A stretch of DNA of 64,000 nt from Clostridia bacterium (GTDB lineage: Bacteria > Bacillota > Clostridia > Oscillospirales > Acutalibacteraceae). A program made the translations under genes and the position numbers. The DNA is taken from NCBI GenBank assembly GCA_017435385.1, contig JAFSFB010000003.1, forward strand, positions 96,857-160,856, in the 5' to 3' direction. The first letter of the stretch is position 1. Each line of letters begins with the position of its first letter. A model generated the notes under the pieces. That model had not been told where the DNA came from. It worked only from the letters and a program-made list of their open reading frames with translations, and made no database searches. Positions 37,615 to 45,733 of the stretch are shown here, piece after piece.

Positions 37615-37783
37615 TTTACATACCTCGTTTCAGTTTTTAATGCTTTGATTTAAAGCGTCAATATGTAGTACTATTATATGTTATCATATATTCCCTTGAA
37701 GGTCAAGAAAACATTTCGGTTATCAAAAATTATTTCGCACAGAGCATACCATAAAAATCCGATGTAAATTACAGGAATATTCA

Positions 37784-37810
37784 AAAAGGATACGGCAAGC
37801 CGTATCCCTT
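37784..37810 (-). terminator. Terminator of the NhaC-type antiporter gene
   Basis: GGATACGG-CAAG-CCGTATCC forms an eight-base-pair stem with a T5 run on the minus strand, seven bases past the stop. Confidence 0.88.
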
Positions 37811-37817
37811 CTGATCC

Positions 37818-39131
37818 TTATGCCTTTTTCTTTTCGGGAATGAGAAAAATAAACACAAGAGAGCTGAAAAGGAGCATCATAGGATAAAAAAGATTACCGA
37901 TAATGTCAAAAGCCGTCAGCTCATATCCGAGAGTGCTGACTGCTGAGAGCGCAACGAGGATCTGTGCGCCGTAGGGCAGCGCTCCCTGAGCGATACATGA
38001 AAAGGTATCCAGAAGCGATGCCGTTTTTTTCGGAGAAATGTCGAAATCCTTTGTCATTTCAGTTGCGATCGGGTTTGCCATGACGATTGCGACGGTATTG
38101 TTTGCAGTCGCAACATCCATGAGCACAACAAGCAGACCGATTCCGAGCTGACCGCCCTTTCTGCCCTTGAAAATCCTTCTGATACCGCTGAGCAGAGCAT
38201 CAAATCCGCCGTTATGCTTGATAAGAGCGCACATCGCCGCAACGAGAACGGCTACCATCGAAGTTTCAAACATTCCCGACGCGCCGCTTCCCATACCCGA
38301 AAGAAGCTCGGGGAAGCCGAGTGCACCCGTTGCAAGCATGATTATGCTTCCTGAAACGATGCCGATAAGCAGAGTCACAAAAACATTGATGCCGATAATT
38401 CCGCTGATGAGAACAAGCACATAAGGAATAATGTTTATCAGATTATATTCTTTATTAATGCTTTCGGGAATATCGGATTTAAACGAGAGCAAAGAAATAA
38501 TAACAAGGGTAAGTATTGCCGCAGGAACAACGATCGCTATGTTTGTTCTGAACTTATCCTTCATCTTGCAGCCCTGACCGTTGCAGGCGGCAATGGTCGT
38601 GTCGGAAATGAATGAAAGATTGTCGCCGAACATCGCTCCGCCGACGACTGTGCCGACGCAGAGCGGAAGAGAAAATCCCGAAGAAGCGGAAATCGCCGCC
38701 GCAATCGGAGTTATGAGCGTTATAGTGCCGACGGAGGTTCCCATCGCCGTTGAAACAAAACAGCTGATGACGAACATAACAACGACCGCAAATCGGGGCG
38801 GCGTGACCGACAGCATGAAATATGCAACGCTTTCGGCTGAATCCCTGCCGACAACGCCGACAAAAATGCCTGCAAGAAGGAAGATGATGAGCATGGTTAT
38901 GATGTTCTTGTCACCGACACCCTGCCCCATTATTCCGAATTTCTCATCGAGTGAAACTCCCTTTGTCTGAATAACGGCAACGAAAAGCGCAACCAGAAAA
39001 GCGACGATGATCGGAACATTATAAAATCCCATTGGGATCTTCATGACATATTCAAATATTATGCCGACGGAAAGATAGACCGCCACAAACACCCCTATCG
39101 GAATCAGTGCAAAAGCATTGGATTTTTTCAT
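37818..39131 (-). CDS. NhaC-family Na+/H+ antiporter
   Basis: 437 residues with about eleven membrane helices and the NhaC-type signatures TAMGTSVGTITLITPIA and VVGGAMFGDNLSFISDTTIAA. Members exchange Na+ for H+, or in some clades amino-acid pairs such as malate/lactate. The direction here is unknown. A GTG four codons upstream is an alternative start; the ribosome binding site is weak for both. Confidence 0.88.
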   Translation of the reverse strand: MKKSNAFALIPIGVFVAVYLSVGIIFEYVMKIPMGFYNVPIIVAFLVALFVAVIQTKGVSLDEKFGIMGQGVGDKNIITMLIIFLLAGIFVGVVGRDSAESVAYFMLSVTPPRFAVVVMFVISCFVSTAMGTSVGTITLITPIAAAISASSGFSLPLCVGTVVGGAMFGDNLSFISDTTIAACNGQGCKMKDKFRTNIAIVVPAAILTLVIISLLSFKSDIPESINKEYNLINIIPYVLVLISGIIGINVFVTLLIGIVSGSIIMLATGALGFPELLSGMGSGASGMFETSMVAVLVAAMCALIKHNGGFDALLSGIRRIFKGRKGGQLGIGLLVVLMDVATANNTVAIVMANPIATEMTKDFDISPKKTASLLDTFSCIAQGALPYGAQILVALSAVSTLGYELTAFDIIGNLFYPMMLLFSSLVFIFLIPEKKKA

Positions 39132-39221
39132 TGTAATTCTCACTTGTCAGTTATTTGCGAAAACCGCATTGACAGATATTATATCATACATATCACGAAA
39201 TTACAACGGGAGAAATTCGTT

Positions 39222-40709
39222 TTATCCGAGGCTTTCTGTTCTGACCTCATAGCCGTCGCCGATATAGTCACGCCAATATAATGTTCCTTTTGTCAGAACA
39301 CCGTTTTCAAAATACAGCTCCGTAAATCTGCTGACCTCTTTATATCGGTCGGTCACGATTCCCGGATTCATGGGTCCGTTGGAATAAACTCTGTAATAAT
39401 GCTTTTCGACTCCGTTTTCGACTGTAAACCTTTTTGCATATACCTCGCCAAAGGTTCCGAAGCCTGAAAATCCCTGCATGATCTCCTCCTCGGCTCCGCC
39501 TTTTTCAACCGTTTCGAGATATTCCGAAAAAGCACTGATATTCACCAAGAAATCCGAAATATATGTGCCGAAATCGGCATAATTTTCATCATACATTTCA
39601 CCGCTCATATTGCCGATCGCAATTCCCGTCACAACCCCGTTTTCGCTCATGATTCCGACAAAGCCGTTGCCTTTGGGGATGTCCTTTGAATTGAACCATA
39701 TTTCATAGCCGTCGGCAAAGCTGAGGTTATTAATATCGTTTCTGAACTGCTTGAGTGTCAGCCTGTCAAGCGTTTTTTCGTAAGCCTCTGTTGTCATGTA
39801 GCCCCTTGAAGCAAGGATCTCGTAAGCATCCTCACAGGAATTTCCGACCCGTATCTCCGCAAAGATATCCTCTGTTTCGTCGCAGATATAGCTGTTATAT
39901 TCATTGAACCAAACGGGATAGTCGTCAATATATCGTTCTGCGGTCGGATAGAGAAGGCTCGATGCAATTCCCACGGCGAAGAACACCGCCGTAAAAAAAC
40001 CGATTTTCAGCCACGGCTTTTCAACAGTTTTCGCCGTTCCTCTTTTGATTTTAAATGCTTCAACAAAGCAATAAACCGACGGAATGACGAGAAACGCCAT
40101 CCATATCGCCATAATAAAGATACCTTCGAGTCCGCCCGTTATCATGTCACCCAGCGAAAAAGGAGTAAATCGGTCGATAAGGTAAATGATGTTATATCCG
40201 ATTCCGAATGCCGCCATCTGAGGATAGAGCGAAAACAGAATAACCGCCGCTATCAAGGCATTTGCAATTCCGATCGAAGCAAGCATCTTGCGGTATTTTT
40301 TGATTCTCGCAAAAGCGATCATGATAAGCACGAGGAAAATCATGCAGAAGCTGACAAAAATTGAGATCGGATCGGGATCTCTGTTATAGTCAGCCGAAAA
40401 GCTCCATAAATCGAGCGGAAAACAGAGAAAATTCATCAAAGAAATTAAAACAAATGCGGCGATGCCGAATATGCTTCTTTCATGATAAAGCTCTTCAAAT
40501 TCGTTATAGATGTGAGAACGCATTTCCTCGTTTGTGCCGAAATCCTCAATAGCTTTGTCAAGGCTTTCCTCCAAGGAATAACCGATCTCCTTATAGAAAT
40601 CCGCCTTGTCAAGAATATGGCATTCAAGCTCATCTTTAAGCTCGAGTCTTTTTTTCTTCGGAATATTTTCGGGAACAAACGAATCAACAAAGGTTTTGAC
40701 TCTGTTCAT
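39222..40709 (-). CDS. HAAS-domain (DUF1700-like) membrane protein, PadR partner
   Basis: 495 residues. The N-terminal about 85 residues (KKKRLELKDELECHILDKAD, SLEESLDKAIEDFG) form the alpha-helical HAAS domain found next to PadR regulators. Seven or so membrane helices follow. A soluble C-terminal part of about 220 residues holds repeated helices (DIFAEIRVGNSCEDAYEIL) and beta strands of unknown fold. It lies 15 bases after padR and is probably its target, responding to envelope stress. Confidence 0.75.
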   Translation of the reverse strand: MNRVKTFVDSFVPENIPKKKRLELKDELECHILDKADFYKEIGYSLEESLDKAIEDFGTNEEMRSHIYNEFEELYHERSIFGIAAFVLISLMNFLCFPLDLWSFSADYNRDPDPISIFVSFCMIFLVLIMIAFARIKKYRKMLASIGIANALIAAVILFSLYPQMAAFGIGYNIIYLIDRFTPFSLGDMITGGLEGIFIMAIWMAFLVIPSVYCFVEAFKIKRGTAKTVEKPWLKIGFFTAVFFAVGIASSLLYPTAERYIDDYPVWFNEYNSYICDETEDIFAEIRVGNSCEDAYEILASRGYMTTEAYEKTLDRLTLKQFRNDINNLSFADGYEIWFNSKDIPKGNGFVGIMSENGVVTGIAIGNMSGEMYDENYADFGTYISDFLVNISAFSEYLETVEKGGAEEEIMQGFSGFGTFGEVYAKRFTVENGVEKHYYRVYSNGPMNPGIVTDRYKEVSRFTELYFENGVLTKGTLYWRDYIGDGYEVRTESLG

Positions 40710-40724
40710 ATTCTCACCCCCGAA

Positions 40725-41069
40725 TCACGCCATAGCTGTAGAAGCACCCGAATCGATGACCTTCCGCACGGCAACCGTATAGGAATTCCACTCCTCTTTT
40801 GCCTCGTTGAGAGCCTTGAGTCCCTTCTTGGTTATCTTGTAATACTTTCTCTTTCTGCCCTCAACCTCGGTCGTATATGACTTGACATATCCGTTACTCT
40901 CGAAATTATGGAGAATGGGATAAAGAGTTCCCTCCTTGAAGGAGAAAACCGTTTCGCTTCTTTCGTAGATACGCTTGATTATCATATAGCCGTATAAGTC
41001 CTCTTTTTCGAGCACCGAAAGAACGAGCATGGCACTGCTCCCCTTTGTCAGCTCTTTTCTGATATTCAT
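40725..41069 (-). CDS. PadR-family transcriptional regulator
   Basis: A 114-residue winged-helix repressor: LVLSVLEKEDLYGYMIIKRI, FKEGTLYPILHNFESNGYVKSY, then the dimerising helix KALNEAKEEWNSY. It carries the EGTLYP motif of subfamily-1 PadR proteins, regulators that typically repress themselves and the adjacent membrane gene. A candidate operator palindrome overlaps its promoter. Confidence 0.93.
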   Translation of the reverse strand: MNIRKELTKGSSAMLVLSVLEKEDLYGYMIIKRIYERSETVFSFKEGTLYPILHNFESNGYVKSYTTEVEGRKRKYYKITKKGLKALNEAKEEWNSYTVAVRKVIDSGASTAMA

Positions 41070-41083
41070 ACAATCACCTCATA

Positions 41084-41117
41084 TACATAGAATTCCGATA
41101 CATAGAGTATCTATGTA
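41084..41117 (-). promoter_or_regulatory. Candidate PadR operator
   Basis: A perfect palindrome, TACATAGA-GTA-TCTATGTA (41099-41117), lies just downstream of the -10. A third TACATAGA half-site lies 15 bases away at 41084-41091. The location over the transcript start suits autorepression. Confidence 0.7.
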
Positions 41118-41118
41118 T

Positions 41119-41147
41119 AATATAGCATCAGTTTTCCGTTTTGTCAA
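41119..41147 (-). promoter_or_regulatory. Promoter of padR
   Basis: On the minus strand TTGACA and TATATT are 17 bases apart; the operator palindrome adjoins the -10. Confidence 0.8.
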
Positions 41148-41210
41148 CAGCGAATATTTCCGACAGTTTTGCATTTTAAATCAACGCTTTTACCCGAAAA
41201 AGAAAAATGG

Positions 41211-41239
41211 TTGACAAATTATTCTTATATTGTTACAAT
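41211..41239 (+). promoter_or_regulatory. Promoter of the acetyltransferase operon
   Basis: TTGACA and TACAAT are separated by 17 bases, about 32 bases before the leader peptide start. Confidence 0.85.
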
Positions 41240-41270
41240 GTAGAAAAATTCCGAAAGGCAGGTGGACAAA

Positions 41271-41339
41271 ATGAAAATGTATTATGTTTATTATTCAAAA
41301 CTATATATCAAATCAGATGTTGTTTTGTCCGCAATATGA
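41271..41339 (+). CDS. Tyr-rich leader peptide
   Basis: A 22-codon reading frame, MKMYYVYYSKLYIKSD followed by six residues, with an excellent ribosome binding site (AGGTGG, five bases before ATG). Five of the first twelve codons are Tyr. It sits between a strong promoter and an intrinsic terminator, and bases within codons 14-16 can pair with the terminator arm. This is the classical layout of a transcription attenuator that senses ribosome stalling. Confidence 0.78.
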   Translation: MKMYYVYYSKLYIKSDVVLSAI

Positions 41340-41398
41340 TTATACATATATTACGATTATACTGAACTCCTCTGATTTTCATATCAGGGGAGTTTTTT
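41310..41398 (+). promoter_or_regulatory. Attenuator: antiterminator/terminator pair
   Basis: The terminator is a fully paired 12-base stem (41365-41376 with 41383-41394, one G-T pair) with a six-base loop and six T. AAATCAGA at 41310-41317, inside the leader gene, is exactly complementary to TCTGATTT at 41371-41378 in the terminator's left arm. A ribosome held on the early Tyr codons would leave it free to pair and prevent termination. Confidence 0.78.
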
Positions 41399-41414
41399 GT
41401 TTGGAGGAATTAAA

Positions 41415-41909
41415 GTGATTTCATTAAGACTAACTACAGTAGAAGATGCAGTTATTCTGACAGAAATTCAGCAAAAAGCCTTTCAGCCGCTTTATGAAAA
41501 ATATCACGATGAAGGAAATCCGTGTTTAAGAGATAAACGGGATATACTTTGCAGATTGAACAATCCGAAATTTCTGTATTTAACAATTCTTTCAGATGAG
41601 AAAATTGTTGGCGGCATTTTATACAGAATCAAAGGCTCAACACCGTTTGTAAAGACTCTTCGTTGGGGTAAATATTATCTTGGAAGAGTATATATTTCAC
41701 CCGAATATCAAAACAAGGGTATTGCAACAGAGGCGTTATTACAATCGGAAAAGCATTTAAAAAAGCCGAGAAAACTGTATGTTGATTTCCCTGAAGATAT
41801 GGATAAGAACAGAAAATGCTACATAAAATGCGGATATAAGGACACGGGGAAAAGACTTGAATCAGCGCCGGGATTGATATTGGCTTGTTTTGAAAAATCA
41901 ATACGATGA
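41415..41909 (+). CDS. GNAT acetyltransferase 1
   Basis: 164 residues starting with GTG (VISLRLTTVEDAVILTEIQQ) after GGAGG at seven bases. The acetyl-CoA loop is YISPEYQNKGIATEALLQ, followed by the C-terminal KCYIKCGYKDTGKR typical of single-domain GNATs. The substrate is unknown. It is first in the operon behind the attenuator. It is visibly more AT-rich than the methyltransferase gene further on. Confidence 0.85.
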   Translation: MISLRLTTVEDAVILTEIQQKAFQPLYEKYHDEGNPCLRDKRDILCRLNNPKFLYLTILSDEKIVGGILYRIKGSTPFVKTLRWGKYYLGRVYISPEYQNKGIATEALLQSEKHLKKPRKLYVDFPEDMDKNRKCYIKCGYKDTGKRLESAPGLILACFEKSIR

Positions 41910-41922
41910 GGGAGAATATGAA

Positions 41923-42474
41923 ATGATATTTGATGATAAAAGAATCATATTAAAAGACGGCACAACTGCCATATTGAAAACCCCTGAAATTGAAGATGCC
42001 GAAATGTTACTTAACAGTATCAAAACCGCAAGCAATGAAACAGAGTTTCTTTCTCGTTCGATTGAAGACTGGGAAAAAGTTACTGTGGAGAATGAAGAAA
42101 AATTTATTCTCAATATTCGTGAAAGTCTGAACACTCTGTTTATCGCTTGTTATATAGACGGTATAATTGCCGGTAATTGCGATATCACTTTTAAGACCGG
42201 CAGTAAGACTTCTCACAGAGCAACGGTAGGTATCGCTCTTCAGAAAAAGTATTGGAATATCGGTATCGGTTCAGCGATGTTTAATGAACTGATAAAAGCG
42301 GCAGAAGAACACGACGGCACAGAAATTGTTGATCTCGAATTTATTGAAGAAAACAACCGTGCCAAAGCACTTTACGAGAAATTTGGTTTTAAAATCATAT
42401 CGGTAGAACCGAAAATCTTTAAACTCAAAGACGGAACATATCAGAATTTGGTTTATATGCAGAAATATTTATAA
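41923..42474 (+). CDS. GNAT acetyltransferase 2
   Basis: 183 residues. It has a long N-terminal strand-helix part (ILKDGTTAILKTPEIEDAEM), then the acetyl-CoA loop IALQKKYWNIGIGSAMF and the C-terminal NNRAKALYEKFGFKII. The architecture resembles RimJ/RimL or spermidine-type GNATs. The ATG is eight bases after GGGAG; a second upstream in-frame ATG overlaps gene 1 and has no ribosome binding site. Confidence 0.85.
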   Translation: MIFDDKRIILKDGTTAILKTPEIEDAEMLLNSIKTASNETEFLSRSIEDWEKVTVENEEKFILNIRESLNTLFIACYIDGIIAGNCDITFKTGSKTSHRATVGIALQKKYWNIGIGSAMFNELIKAAEEHDGTEIVDLEFIEENNRAKALYEKFGFKIISVEPKIFKLKDGTYQNLVYMQKYL

Positions 42475-42486
42475 ACAGGTGAAATT

Positions 42487-43227
42487 ATGAGCAGACAAAA
42501 CATATTTGACAACGAAACATTTTTCAGCGGCTACAAGGCTCTGCGTGACAGCGATTGCAACGCCAATGATCTTATCGAACAGCCTGCCATGCGTAAGCTT
42601 CTGCCCGATCTGAACGGCAAATCCGTTCTCGATCTGGGCTGCGGCTACGGTCACAACTGCGTTGATTTTGTAAACAGAGGTGCGGCAAGAGTTGTCGGCA
42701 TCGATATATCCGAAAAGATGCTTGCCGTTGCAAAAGAAGAATCCGCACACAGCAAAATTGAATACCGCAACATGAGTATGACAGATATATCAAAACTCGG
42801 CGAAACCTTTGATTTCATTTACAGCTCACTTGCGTTTCATTATGTTAAGGATTTTGATGCTTTTGCAAAGGATATGCATTCCGTTCTGAGCGAAGGCGGT
42901 CAGCTTTTGTTCTCTCAGGAGCATCCTATCATAACCTCAACCGTTGACGGCGCAGGTCATTTCAATAAAAATGAAAACGGAGAAAAAGTTTCTTATACTT
43001 TTTCCAACTACAACCAACCGGGTGAACGCAAAATCCATTGGTATGTTGACGGCGTTATAAAATATCACCGTACCTTCAGTAACATTATCAATGCTCTTGC
43101 CAAAGCAGGATTCGTTATCGAAGAAGTCTGCGAACCCATACCCGAAGAAAGGGTAATCAAAAAAGTTCCTGCATGGGTAAAGGAATATATAAAACCGAAC
43201 TTTTTGATAGTAAAAGCGAGAAAGTGA
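42487..43227 (+). CDS. Class I SAM-dependent methyltransferase
   Basis: 246 residues. Motif I is VLDLGCGYGHNCVDF, followed by the acidic GIDISEKML and the post-motif FDFIYSSLAFHYVKDF. A domain insert lies around residues 150-210. The fold is that of small-molecule methyltransferases (UbiE/methyltransf_11 type). The substrate is unknown. AGGTG precedes the ATG. Confidence 0.87.
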   Translation: MSRQNIFDNETFFSGYKALRDSDCNANDLIEQPAMRKLLPDLNGKSVLDLGCGYGHNCVDFVNRGAARVVGIDISEKMLAVAKEESAHSKIEYRNMSMTDISKLGETFDFIYSSLAFHYVKDFDAFAKDMHSVLSEGGQLLFSQEHPIITSTVDGAGHFNKNENGEKVSYTFSNYNQPGERKIHWYVDGVIKYHRTFSNIINALAKAGFVIEEVCEPIPEERVIKKVPAWVKEYIKPNFLIVKARK

Positions 43228-43243
43228 AAGAAGGACTTTTAAA

Positions 43244-43747
43244 ATGATCTTAAAACAAATCAGCTTCAAACGCATGGACAGCGATGAATTTCGTATATAT
43301 TCAAAATGGTCAGCGAAAGCTTATGCCGACCACCTTATAAAATCGGGAGATGAGAGATTCAGATTCAAAGCGTTGAGAGCGGCAAAGAGTGAGTTCCGTG
43401 ACGTATTCCCCGACGGTGCGGATTCCGCCGACAATTATCTTTATGTTGTAGTAAATGAAAAGAATGAGAAAATCGGCGTTATCGGTTATCAGAAAAGTCC
43501 GTTTGAGGAAAACGCCGCTTTTGTAACCGAGAACGTTATCAAAGAGGAATACCGAGGCAAGGGCTACGGAAAGAGTGCATTTGTGAAGCTTCAGGAGGAT
43601 GCCCGTGAAAAAGGCTTTTCAAAAATGGTGCTCAATGTTTTCAAACATACTCCCGTATCATATGCAATGTATGAGAAAAACGGATTCAAAGTAATTGAAG
43701 ACCATGGAGGAAGTGCGATAATGGAGAAAATCTTTGTTGAGGAATAA
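43244..43747 (+). CDS. GNAT acetyltransferase 3
   Basis: 167 residues with the acetyl-CoA loop IKEEYRGKGYGKSAFVKLQ and a C-terminal SYAMYEKNGFKVI. It lies 16 bases after the methyltransferase and two bases before the P-loop kinase gene. Substrate unknown. Confidence 0.85.
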   Translation: MILKQISFKRMDSDEFRIYSKWSAKAYADHLIKSGDERFRFKALRAAKSEFRDVFPDGADSADNYLYVVVNEKNEKIGVIGYQKSPFEENAAFVTENVIKEEYRGKGYGKSAFVKLQEDAREKGFSKMVLNVFKHTPVSYAMYEKNGFKVIEDHGGSAIMEKIFVEE

Positions 43748-43749
43748 CA

Positions 43750-44253
43750 ATGAAAAAAGTAATAGTAATCGGATGCCCGGGAAGCGGCAAAACAACCTTT
43801 GCGGAAAAACTTAATAAGTGTACGGGGCTGCCGTTATATTATCTTGATGCCATTTGGCACAAGCCCGACAAAACTCATATCCCGAGAGAAGAATTTGACC
43901 AAAGAATAACTGAAGTTTTCGCAACACCAGAGTGGATAATCGACGGCAATTATAACCGAACGATCGAAATAAGACTTAAAGAGTGCGATACGGTTTTCCT
44001 TTTCGATCTGCCGACGGAAGTCTGCATTCAGGGTGCGACGGACAGACTCGGCAAAGGTCGTTATGATCTGCCGTGGCTTGAAACAGAGCCTGACCCCGAA
44101 TTCATGAGATTTATTGAAGAATTTCCGCAAACAACTTTGCCGAAGATATATGAGCTGATTGAAAAACATAAAGAGGGAAAACATATAGTAATTTTTAAAA
44201 GCAGAGAAGAATCGGACGAATATATAAACAAGATAAAAAGGATTGAATTATGA
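43750..44253 (+). CDS. P-loop nucleoside/nucleotide kinase-like protein 1
   Basis: 167 residues. The Walker A is IGCPGSGKTTFAEKL, followed by LPLYYLDAIWHKPD (the family's metal/substrate region) and WIIDGNYNRTIEIR. This is the AAA_18/'topology modulation protein' (FlaR-like) family, small kinases of unknown substrate. It overlaps the next gene by four bases. Confidence 0.85.
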   Translation: MKKVIVIGCPGSGKTTFAEKLNKCTGLPLYYLDAIWHKPDKTHIPREEFDQRITEVFATPEWIIDGNYNRTIEIRLKECDTVFLFDLPTEVCIQGATDRLGKGRYDLPWLETEPDPEFMRFIEEFPQTTLPKIYELIEKHKEGKHIVIFKSREESDEYINKIKRIEL

Positions 44254-44777
44254 AAATAGCGGTTCTGGGATATGCCGGCAGCGGAAAAACATGGCTGTCC
44301 GATTACATAGCGAAAAAAAGAAAGATGCCCGTTCTTCATCTTGACGAGATAAAATGGGACAAGGAATGGAAACCGATCGACGACTCGGTCGTTCTGCCGC
44401 AGGTCAAGGAATTCATGGCACAGGATGACTGGATAATCGACGGCTGGTATGAATATCTGCTTATGGACGAAAGGCTCGAGCAGGCAGACAAAATATATCT
44501 TCTTCTGCTTCCGAGGTCAACCTGCTTTTTCAGCGCATTGAAAAGAAGCTTCTCACGGAGAAAAGATGGCTACAAGAACGACCTGAATTTGTGGTTCATC
44601 AAGTTCCTTCTTTTCGGCTGCAGAAGCAAAGAGAGAAACAAAAAATATGCAGAAATCGCAGAGAAATATAAAGGCAAAACCTGCGTTATCACAAGACGGG
44701 CTCAGCTCAACCGTCGGCTTAATCACAGAACCTGCACTCATCTGCACGCAAGGAGGACAAAATGGCGCACACTATAG
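44250..44777 (+). CDS. P-loop kinase-like protein 2 with abnormal C-terminus
   Basis: 175 residues, clearly a paralogue of the preceding gene: Walker A LGYAGSGKTWLSDY, VLHLDEIKWDKEW and DDWIIDGWYEYLL. After GKTCVITRRAQLN, where relatives normally end, a basic tail of about 20 residues (RRLNHRTCTHLHARRTK) runs on and overlaps the next gene by 16 bases. A lost original stop codon or a local frameshift is likely. Confidence 0.78.
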   Translation: MKIAVLGYAGSGKTWLSDYIAKKRKMPVLHLDEIKWDKEWKPIDDSVVLPQVKEFMAQDDWIIDGWYEYLLMDERLEQADKIYLLLLPRSTCFFSALKRSFSRRKDGYKNDLNLWFIKFLLFGCRSKERNKKYAEIAEKYKGKTCVITRRAQLNRRLNHRTCTHLHARRTKWRTL

Positions 44778-45214
44778 AATTACTCTCACCCGAAGACTAT
44801 CACAAATGCTCAAACATATGGAACATGAAATCTCAGCCGCTTGCCGACAAATGGCTCGATGAGATAAAGTCGGGCAACCGCCTTGTGTTCATTTATAAAA
44901 TCAACGGCGAATTCATCGGCGAGGGTGCGTTGGTTTTCGACACGGGCGATTCCGATTACACAATACCCGAGCGCAGGGTTTATGTTTCGAGAATGATAGT
45001 CAAAAAGGAATACCGCAGCAGAGGAATCGGAAGCGAGATTCTTGAATTTCTTTTCGCAAAAGCAAAAAGCATGGGCTTTTCCGAAATGACGGTCGGCGTT
45101 GACAAAGACAATGCGAACGCTCTGCATATGTACAGAAAGCACGGCTTTACCGAGGTGCTTTTCGACGGCGCAGATGAAGACGGCGAATATCTCAAACTGA
45201 TGAAAAGGATATAG
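44762..45214 (+). CDS. GNAT acetyltransferase 4
   Basis: 150 residues with an acetyl-CoA loop IVKKEYRSRGIGSEILEF and the C-terminal NANALHMYRKHGFTEV. The family resembles GNATs acting on peptides or small amines. AAGGAGGACAAA precedes the ATG. Its first bases overlap the unusual 3' end of the P-loop kinase 2 gene. Confidence 0.87.
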   Translation: MAHTIELLSPEDYHKCSNIWNMKSQPLADKWLDEIKSGNRLVFIYKINGEFIGEGALVFDTGDSDYTIPERRVYVSRMIVKKEYRSRGIGSEILEFLFAKAKSMGFSEMTVGVDKDNANALHMYRKHGFTEVLFDGADEDGEYLKLMKRI

Positions 45215-45217
45215 AAG

Positions 45218-45733
45218 ATGACCTTGCATAATATAAGTTTCGAATATCTCAACAAACCCGATTTTTCAACCGTATCAAATGATATATTCAATATTCTTGC
45301 CGATAATATGGAGAAAATTGCTCCTACGGGCAACACAAGAGAAGACGATTATAACTGTTGGTACGAAAGTGTTTCCGACGGTCTGAATCGGGATGAAAGA
45401 CAAATAATTCTTATAAAAGACAATGATGATATCATCGGATTTTTTCAGTACTATACAAACAAAGATACATTTATGATGGAAGAGATACAGTTTAAATCTG
45501 AATATCAGAGCAAGGGCATTTTCAGAGCACTATACGGCTTTATCATTCCGCATATAAGGGAAGATATCGATTTTGTTGAAGCCTATGCAAATATAAGCAA
45601 CGGTAAATCAATCGGTATTCTTGAAAAATTCGGATTGACCAATACAGGTCTTAATAAAAACGGAAGAAGCTGTCATTTCAAAGGTAATTATACCGATTTG
45701 TTGAAATGGTATCATTCGGGGAGCAATTTATGA
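45218..45733 (+). CDS. GNAT acetyltransferase 5
   Basis: 171 residues with an acetyl-CoA loop FKSEYQSKGIFRALYGFI and the C-terminal NGKSIGILEKFGL. It is AT-rich compared with genes 43-44 kb. Its stop codon overlaps the start of the radical SAM gene (ATGA), so the two are coupled. Confidence 0.85.
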   Translation: MTLHNISFEYLNKPDFSTVSNDIFNILADNMEKIAPTGNTREDDYNCWYESVSDGLNRDERQIILIKDNDDIIGFFQYYTNKDTFMMEEIQFKSEYQSKGIFRALYGFIIPHIREDIDFVEAYANISNGKSIGILEKFGLTNTGLNKNGRSCHFKGNYTDLLKWYHSGSNL

